Below the pieces are notes generated by a model. That model searched no databases. It was not told the origin of the DNA and was given only the letters and a program-made list of their open reading frames with translations. Positions 54,531 to 64,000 of a stretch of 64,000 bases of DNA are shown in pieces. Origin of the DNA: Listeria costaricensis. Lineage in GTDB: Bacteria; Bacillota; Bacilli; Lactobacillales; Listeriaceae. How positions within the stretch are numbered: the first letter of the stretch is position 1; each line of letters starts with the position of its first letter. The stretch lies in NCBI RefSeq assembly GCF_900183385.1, contig NZ_FXUT01000008.1, forward strand, positions 1 to 64,000. The letters run 5' to 3'. The position numbers and the translations under genes were made by a program.

Positions 54531-55772
54531 ATGGTTTATTTACAAAAACAAGACAAGGAAGTTTTTGATGCCATTCGTCTTGAATTAGGCCGACAAAGAA
54601 ATAACATTGAATTGATCGCTTCTGAAAACTTTGTAAGCGAACAAGTGATGGAAGCAATGGGATCAGTACTGACGAATAAATATGCAGAAGGCTACCCAGG
54701 CAAGCGCTACTATGGCGGTTGTGAATACGTGGACATTGTGGAAGATTTAGCGCGCGATCGTGCCAAGAAACTATTTGGAGCTGAATATGCCAATGTTCAG
54801 CCGCATTCCGGTGCACAAGCCAATATGGCGGTTTACCATGCTGTTTTGAAACCAGGCGACACGGTGCTCGGGATGAACCTTTCCCATGGCGGCCATTTAA
54901 CACACGGCAGTCCAGTCAATTTTAGTGGAGAGCTATACAATTTTGTTGAATACGGCGTGCGTGAAGACACCAAGCAACTGGATTATGAAAATGTTCGGGA
55001 AGCGGCTTTAAAGCATAAGCCTAAAATGATTGTGGCTGGAGCAAGTGCATATCCGCGGGCCATTGATTTTGCGAAATTCCGTGAAATTGCGGATGAAGTG
55101 GGTGCTTATTTAATGGTCGATATGGCGCATATTGCCGGACTTGTAGCAGCCGGCTTGCATCAAAATCCAGTTCCTTATGCTGATTTTGTTACTTCAACCA
55201 CGCATAAAACGTTGCGCGGCCCTCGTGGCGGTCTCATTTTAGCCAAAGCTGAATGGGAAGCAAAACTGAATAAAGCGATTTTCCCAGGGATTCAAGGCGG
55301 CCCGCTGATGCATGTGATTGCAGGTAAAGCTGTAGCATTCGGCGAAGCGCTTCAACCAGAGTTTAAAACGTACTGTGAGCAGATTATTAAGAATTCCAAA
55401 CAACTAGCGGAAACGTTACAAGCAGAAGATGTGGCTGTTTTAACAGGCGGCTCGGATAATCATCTTCTTCTGATCGACTTAAAACCGCTTGGCCTGACCG
55501 GTAAAGTAGCTGAAGGCGTGCTGGATCGTGTCGGAATTACCGTCAACAAAAATACCATCCCATTTGAAACGGAAAGCCCGTTTGTTACAAGTGGCATTCG
55601 TGTTGGTGTTGCGGCAATTACAACGCGCGGCTTTGATGAAGCAGCCACAGCTCGTGTAGGCGAACTGATTGCCAAAGTCTTGCATAATATAGAAAACGAA
55701 GAAGTTTTGGAAGATGTTAAGCAAAAAGTAGCCGAATTGACAAGCGAATATCCACTATATCCAGAACTTTAA
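54531..55772 (+). CDS. glyA: Serine hydroxymethyltransferase
   Basis: 413 residues. A PLP enzyme converting serine and tetrahydrofolate to glycine and methylene-THF. The PLP lysine is in [13 protein letters not shown] near residue 226. The substrate tyrosine region is [10 protein letters not shown] choose ATG 54531 after the GGGGG site; the longer ORF from 54513 would include that site. CGGACAAT near 54455 resembles a half PurR box with one mismatch, a weak hint of purine control. Confidence 0.97.
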   Translation: MVYLQKQDKEVFDAIRLELGRQRNNIELIASENFVSEQVMEAMGSVLTNKYAEGYPGKRYYGGCEYVDIVEDLARDRAKKLFGAEYANVQPHSGAQANMAVYHAVLKPGDTVLGMNLSHGGHLTHGSPVNFSGELYNFVEYGVREDTKQLDYENVREAALKHKPKMIVAGASAYPRAIDFAKFREIADEVGAYLMVDMAHIAGLVAAGLHQNPVPYADFVTSTTHKTLRGPRGGLILAKAEWEAKLNKAIFPGIQGGPLMHVIAGKAVAFGEALQPEFKTYCEQIIKNSKQLAETLQAEDVAVLTGGSDNHLLLIDLKPLGLTGKVAEGVLDRVGITVNKNTIPFETESPFVTSGIRVGVAAITTRGFDEAATARVGELIAKVLHNIENEEVLEDVKQKVAELTSEYPLYPEL

Positions 55773-55781
55773 AATTAAATG

Positions 55782-55818
55782 AACCGCTTTCTTTTATATA
55801 GAAGGAAAGCGGTTTTTT
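55782..55818 (+). terminator. Terminator of glyA
   Basis: AACCGCTTTC (55782-55791) pairs with GAAAGCGGTT (55805-55814), followed by T. Confidence 0.94.
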
Positions 55819-55859
55819 CATGGGCATTTATGGCAAATCGGTGAAATTATCATTTTCCC

Positions 55860-55887
55860 TTGTATTACTGACCTGTTTTGATACAAT
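55860..55887 (+). promoter_or_regulatory. Promoter of upp
   Basis: TTGTAT (55860-55865), 16 bases, TACAAT (55882-55887), about 35 bases before the upp start. Confidence 0.7.
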
Positions 55888-55930
55888 AAGAGAAGGAAAT
55901 TTTTGATTTAACAAAGGAGCGAATTTATCA

Positions 55931-56560
55931 ATGGCAAATGTACATGTAATCAATCACCCACTTATTCAACACAAATTAACGATTATTCGTGACAAAAATA
56001 CGGGGACCAAAGCATTCCGTGAACTCGTTGACGAAGTAGCAACACTTATGGCCTACGAAATCACACGTGATATGGAAATGGAAGAAGTGGAAGTAGAAAC
56101 ACCGCTTACAGTAACGAAAACAAAAGTACTTGCTGGTAAAAAGCTAGGCGTTGTACCGATTTTACGTGCCGGACTTGGCATGACAGACGGTATTTTGAAA
56201 CTGATCCCTGCAGCTAAAGTAGGACATGTCGGTTTATATCGGGATCATGAAACGCTAGAACCAGTGGAGTATTTTGTGAAATTGCCATCCGATGTGGAAG
56301 AACGACTTTTCATCGTGGTTGATCCGATGCTTGCAACAGGCGGCTCGGCAATCATGGCGCTAGATTGCCTGAAAAAACGCGGTGCCAAAAACATGAAATT
56401 CATGTGTCTCGTTGCAGCTCCAGAAGGCGTGAAAGCTTTACAAAATGCGCATCCAGATGTCGAAATTTATATTGCCGGCTTAGATGAAAAGCTCAATGAA
56501 GACGGCTATATTTTACCTGGCCTAGGTGACGCTGGCGACCGCTTGTTTGGTACAAAATAA
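55931..56560 (+). CDS. upp: Uracil phosphoribosyltransferase
   Basis: 209 residues. It salvages uracil to UMP using PRPP. The PRPP loop is [11 protein letters not shown] near residue 130 and the uracil-binding end is [12 protein letters not shown]. Codon use is moderately biased. The ribosome site is AAAGGAG. It is followed 80 bases later by mnaA and may be co-transcribed, as no terminator is seen between them. Confidence 0.97.
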   Translation: MANVHVINHPLIQHKLTIIRDKNTGTKAFRELVDEVATLMAYEITRDMEMEEVEVETPLTVTKTKVLAGKKLGVVPILRAGLGMTDGILKLIPAAKVGHVGLYRDHETLEPVEYFVKLPSDVEERLFIVVDPMLATGGSAIMALDCLKKRGAKNMKFMCLVAAPEGVKALQNAHPDVEIYIAGLDEKLNEDGYILPGLGDAGDRLFGTK

Positions 56561-56640
56561 ACGTTAGAATCTGAGAAAATCCTTTTAAAAAGAAAAAATG
56601 TGCCGAAAACCGTAATTTCTGAATTTAAAGGAGATAAGTC

Positions 56641-57780
56641 ATGAAAAAAATAAAAGTAATGAGCGTTTTTGGTACACGCCCGGAAGCCATCAAAATGGCT
56701 CCACTTGTTCTGGCATTAAAAAATCGACCGGAAGAATTTTCATCTAAAGTAGTTATTACAGCCCAGCACCGAGAAATGCTCGATCAAGTACTGGATATTT
56801 TCAACGTGGTCCCAGATGTCGATTTAGATATTATGCAAAAAGGGCAGACGTTGACGGATATTACGACGCGTGTGATGGAAGGGCTGCATGAAGTCATCAG
56901 CCACGAAGAACCAGATATCGTGCTGGTTCACGGTGACACAACGACGAGTTTTGCTGCTGGACTGGCGGCATTTTATAAGCAGACTGCTGTCGGCCATGTG
57001 GAAGCAGGACTCCGCACATGGAACAAGTACTCCCCGTTTCCAGAAGAAATGAACCGCCAGTTGACAGGCGTTCTGGCAGATCTTCATTTTTCACCGACTG
57101 ATACGGCCAAGGAGAACCTGCTGAAGGAAAACAAACCGGCCGATAAAATTTTTGTGACCGGCAATACGGCAATTGATGCACTCAAAACGACCGTTCAAAC
57201 GGACTATCATCATCCGATTTTGGATAACCTGAATGACAAGCGGCTGATCTTGATGACGGCCCATCGTCGTGAAAACTTAGGTGAACCGATGCAAGGAATG
57301 TTTGAAGCCATCCGTCAAGTCATCGAAGAACATCCAGATGCCGTACTTGTTTATCCGATGCATCTCAATCCAGCAGTACGCGAAAAGGCCATCAAAATCC
57401 TCGGCGATCATGAACGAATCCATCTCATCGAGCCGCTGGATGCCATTGATTTTCATAATTTCTTGAAACGGGCCTACCTGGTTCTAACTGACTCCGGTGG
57501 TGTACAGGAAGAAGCGCCTGGTATGGGCGTACCTGTACTAGTCCTTCGCGATACGACCGAGCGGCCAGAAGGTGTAGCGGCTGGAACCCTGAAACTAGTG
57601 GGGACGAACAAAGAAGCAGTTTACCGTGAAGCGAGTCATCTTCTCGAGGACGTGGCGGCCCATCAAGCGATGAGTCAGGCAAGTAATCCTTATGGTGACG
57701 GCGAAGCATCTGACCGAATTTTAGATGCCATCAGCTATCATTTTAATGGTGGCACGCGCCCAACTGATTTTACTGTTTAA
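56641..57780 (+). CDS. mnaA: UDP-N-acetylglucosamine 2-epimerase
   Basis: 379 residues. It interconverts UDP-GlcNAc and UDP-ManNAc, the precursor for the wall teichoic acid linkage unit. Seen are the N-terminal VFGTRPEAIKMAPLV, the HGDTTTSFA block, EAGLRT, the TAHRREN motif and the TDSGGVQEEAPGMGVPVLVLR substrate region. The ribosome site is AAAGGAGATAAG. It ends before a terminator and a 1-kb intergenic region. Confidence 0.95.
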   Translation: MKKIKVMSVFGTRPEAIKMAPLVLALKNRPEEFSSKVVITAQHREMLDQVLDIFNVVPDVDLDIMQKGQTLTDITTRVMEGLHEVISHEEPDIVLVHGDTTTSFAAGLAAFYKQTAVGHVEAGLRTWNKYSPFPEEMNRQLTGVLADLHFSPTDTAKENLLKENKPADKIFVTGNTAIDALKTTVQTDYHHPILDNLNDKRLILMTAHRRENLGEPMQGMFEAIRQVIEEHPDAVLVYPMHLNPAVREKAIKILGDHERIHLIEPLDAIDFHNFLKRAYLVLTDSGGVQEEAPGMGVPVLVLRDTTERPEGVAAGTLKLVGTNKEAVYREASHLLEDVAAHQAMSQASNPYGDGEASDRILDAISYHFNGGTRPTDFTV

Positions 57781-57789
57781 AAATAAATG

Positions 57790-57829
57790 ATCGCTAGCTT
57801 GGGTTCCAAAACCAGGCTGGCGATTTTTA
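57790..57829 (+). terminator. Terminator of upp-mnaA
   Basis: ATCGCTAGC (57790-57798) pairs with GCTGGCGAT (57816-57824), one wobble, followed by T. Confidence 0.85.
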
Positions 57830-58075
57830 ATACTTCAATCACTCATTTTGCTATGTCCTTAAAAACATGAGGAAATCATCTGTCGATCAGTTTTACTTGG
57901 AAAAAGTGATTTTTATCTAAATTTCCGCACTTTTTTCTGATGAAATAAAGAATGAAAATTGTCGAATAAAGGAAAAGCACAAAATAGTCCTGATAATGAA
58001 AAGGCTTAATGTTACAGATTTATTACAGGCTAAAATTTCACTAGTTTCTTTATGAAACATGTGATAAGATTGTCA
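57830..58075. other. Intergenic stretch before the RNA candidate
   Basis: About 250 A/T-rich bases. I find no ORF with a ribosome site, no strong promoter and no clear repeat. A possible weak promoter for the downstream RNA candidate has a TAAGAT box near 58063. Confidence 0.4.
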
Positions 58076-58318
58076 ATGTTATTAATACAGGAACCCAAAG
58101 AATGGCTTTTCACGATGAATAGGGATCGAACGCTTTACAGGCATTTGGTACAATCCCGCCGGCAAAAAATTGCTGACTGAATTGGAAAGAAATGCTCTTT
58201 GGCGATTTAGATAATCTGTGTGCGTGTAGCTACTTTTCGTTCTTCTCATTTGAGAAAATGATATCTCGCCACTCCGCAAATGAAGGACTTTTGCCGCGAT
58301 GGCAAAAGCTTTTTTTAT
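58076..58318 (+). ncRNA. Candidate structured RNA upstream of the atp operon
   Basis: A segment of about 240 bases ends in a strong plus-strand terminator: CTTTTGCC pairs with GGCAAAAG around GCGAT (about 58289-58309), then T7. Inside, GGGAT pairs with ATCCC, GGCAA with TTGCT and TTCTC with GAGAA, so a multi-stem fold is likely. No ORF with a ribosome site is present. I do not recognise a riboswitch class. It could be a small RNA or an attenuating leader. Confidence 0.45.
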
Positions 58319-58394
58319 TGGATTGAAACTTACAATGTGTGACAATCTGACCTGCATGGAAGTAAAGAAAGCATGTAATCCCGATTTTTGTGCG

Positions 58395-58422
58395 GATTAT
58401 TGTGAAATTTTACACGATAATC
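58395..58422. promoter_or_regulatory. Rex-like inverted repeat upstream of atp
   Basis: GATTATTGTG (58395-58404) pairs with CACGATAATC (58413-58422), 10 base pairs around 8 bases. Within it, 58400-58417 matches the Rex site TTGTGAA-N4-TTCACAA at 12 of 14 positions. Rex senses the NADH/NAD ratio. No promoter directly overlapping the site is convincing. Confidence 0.5.
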
Positions 58423-58622
58423 GCTAAGTGTAGTGAGAATCAGCTTTTTGAATGAAATTGGAGGTGTGCAATTTTCGGTTAGCGGTCAATAAAGTTCTGG
58501 TCCTAAGTGTCCGATTTCCATATAAAGCAAAAAACTAGTGGAATTTATAGTCTATTCATTTATGATTGCTGTAAGATGTGGTACTATTACTAAGTAGATG
58601 CAATTGGTTTTTGTGAAAAATA

Positions 58623-58652
58623 TTGACTTTTCTCTTTTTGCTGTTGTATGCT
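58623..58652 (+). promoter_or_regulatory. Promoter of the atp operon
   Basis: TTGACT (58623-58628), 18 bases, TATGCT (58647-58652). The leader of about 155 bases contains a hairpin (CCAAATGTG with CACAaTGTTTGG, 58709-58737). A further promoter-like pair lies upstream (TTTATG, 17 bases, TACTAT, about 58558-58586). Confidence 0.75.
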
Positions 58653-58815
58653 TAAAATTGGCACGCTGATAAGGCTTTCATGTATAACTTGCAGTAAATT
58701 AGAAGTCGCCAAATGTGTCTGTTTTCACAATGTTTGGTATGGTTTGTCCGGCATAGTAGCTGATGCACGGATAAAAGGAAGACAGTATTGTCAGACAGAA
58801 AGGACTGCACGGAAT

Positions 58816-59202
58816 ATGCTTGAATCGCTGATTGGAATGTATCATCGTCATCAGAAATATCTTGTTATTTTCATTGGTCTTTGTTTGCTTGGTTGGTTTT
58901 TTACACCTTATGTACATATTTTTCTAGGCCTAAAACTCGGTCTCGTTGTCGGCTGGTTCAATTATTGGCTGCTGATGAGGCGTACCCAAGCTATGACAAA
59001 AGCCCTTGCTGAAAATAGAACTTTTTACGGTATGGGAACCACTGCAAGAATGGGAAGCGTTCTGCTAGCGACAATCATCGCAGTCAAGTTGCCTGATTAT
59101 TTTCACCTTTATAGTGTGATGATAGGGCTTGGCATCGCCTATGCAGTGATCTTTCTTGATTTTATTGTGTATTCTGCATACCGTCGAAAAAAGTATAGTT
59201 AA
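58816..59202 (+). CDS. atpI: ATP synthase protein I
   Basis: 128 residues with about four membrane helices. AtpI helps assemble the c-ring of the F1Fo ATP synthase. It lies just before atpB, as usual. I choose ATG 58816 (MLESLIGMYHRHQKYL). The longer ORF starting at 58648 overlaps the -10 of the operon promoter and cannot be on that transcript. Confidence 0.88.
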   Translation: MLESLIGMYHRHQKYLVIFIGLCLLGWFFTPYVHIFLGLKLGLVVGWFNYWLLMRRTQAMTKALAENRTFYGMGTTARMGSVLLATIIAVKLPDYFHLYSVMIGLGIAYAVIFLDFIVYSAYRRKKYS

Positions 59203-59214
59203 AGAGAGGGGTGA

Positions 59215-59937
<723 letters not shown>

Positions 59938-59970
59938 AATCATTTTATAAATGAACAAAAACAAGGATAA

Positions 59971-60207
<237 letters not shown>

Positions 60208-60276
60208 TCAGTTGGACCAACTTGCGGGGCATTTTTCCCCGCTGTTTCTTAAGTTTTGAACGAGAATAACGGTTAG

Positions 60277-61352
<1,076 letters not shown>

Positions 61353-61363
61353 TTCCCGTTTAA

Positions 61364-62893
<1,530 letters not shown>

Positions 62894-62921
62894 ATCTGAA
62901 TGAGCGAAGCAAAGGTGGTGA

Positions 62922-63794
<873 letters not shown>

Positions 63795-63842
63795 GAATAT
63801 TTGAACGACTATAACCCTGCGAAACCCTTTTTGGGAAGGTAA

Positions 63843-64000
<158 letters not shown>

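Noticed and set aside
58082-58357. 91-codon minus-strand ORF upstream of atpI
   Set aside because: It lies opposite a segment with paired stems and a strong plus-strand terminator, without a ribosome site.
58648-58815. N-terminal extension of atpI
   Set aside because: The extension begins within the -10 box of the operon promoter, and AtpI proteins are about 120-130 residues.

Overview
The window looks like a Listeria chromosome, or a very close relative. Gene order from about 18 kb to the end follows the L. monocytogenes order that I recall from memory, from the oxidoreductase/DHFR-like/nicotinamidase cluster through lipL, argS, rpoE, pyrG, ami, fbaA, lafABC, murZ, rho, hom-thrC-thrB, tdk, prfA, prmC, sua5, glyA, upp and mnaA to the atp operon. 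The Ami autolysin with GW repeats and the brtA/mdrT-like pair point the same way. Two departures suggest a species other than L. monocytogenes: a ppx-ppk-ppx polyphosphate cassette near the left end, and rho lying directly next to rpmE with no gtcA or neighbouring glycosyltransferase gene between them. I cannot name the species from this window alone.

Layout. 0-0.5 kb: the end of a tRNA cluster (partial tRNA-Asn, complete tRNA-Thr), a terminator and a branched inverted-repeat element. 0.5-5 kb: a dxs-like gene on the minus strand behind a MerR-type promoter, then a TetR regulator and a 14-helix exporter whose promoters share a box. 5-11 kb: acetyltransferase, proC and the polyphosphate genes. 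11.2-12.5 kb: a SAM hydroxide adenosyltransferase-like gene on the minus strand under a T-box leader that reads as methionine-specific. 12.7-17 kb: formate dehydrogenase with its DUF1641 partner and fdhD. 17-28 kb: mostly small accessory genes (lipase-like hydrolase, HAD phosphatase, Crp-like regulator, a redox operon with a possible sigma-B promoter, an OppA-like lipoprotein, YxeA-like protein) and several very small membrane ORFs. 26-34 kb: lipL, HD phosphohydrolase, tautomerase, M50 protease, argS, rpoE and pyrG with a reiterative-transcription attenuator. 34-43 kb: ami, lipid kinase, fbaA and the lipoteichoic-acid anchor operon. 43-50 kb: murZ, rho, rpmE2, an odd A/C-rich stretch, and the threonine operon. 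50-58 kb: tdk-prfA-prmC, a dense DnaA-box cluster, sua5-ywlE, glyA, upp, mnaA. 58.8 kb to the end: atpI-B-E-F-H-A-G and the start of atpD.

The most interesting items are the methionine-type T-box in front of a SAM-cleaving enzyme, the DnaA-box cluster at the prmC/sua5 boundary, the MerR-type promoter of the dxs-like gene, and two intergenic RNA candidates (39.4 kb and 58.1 kb). There is no sign of a prophage, insertion sequence, CRISPR array or secretion system. All comparisons with other genomes are from memory; no search was run.
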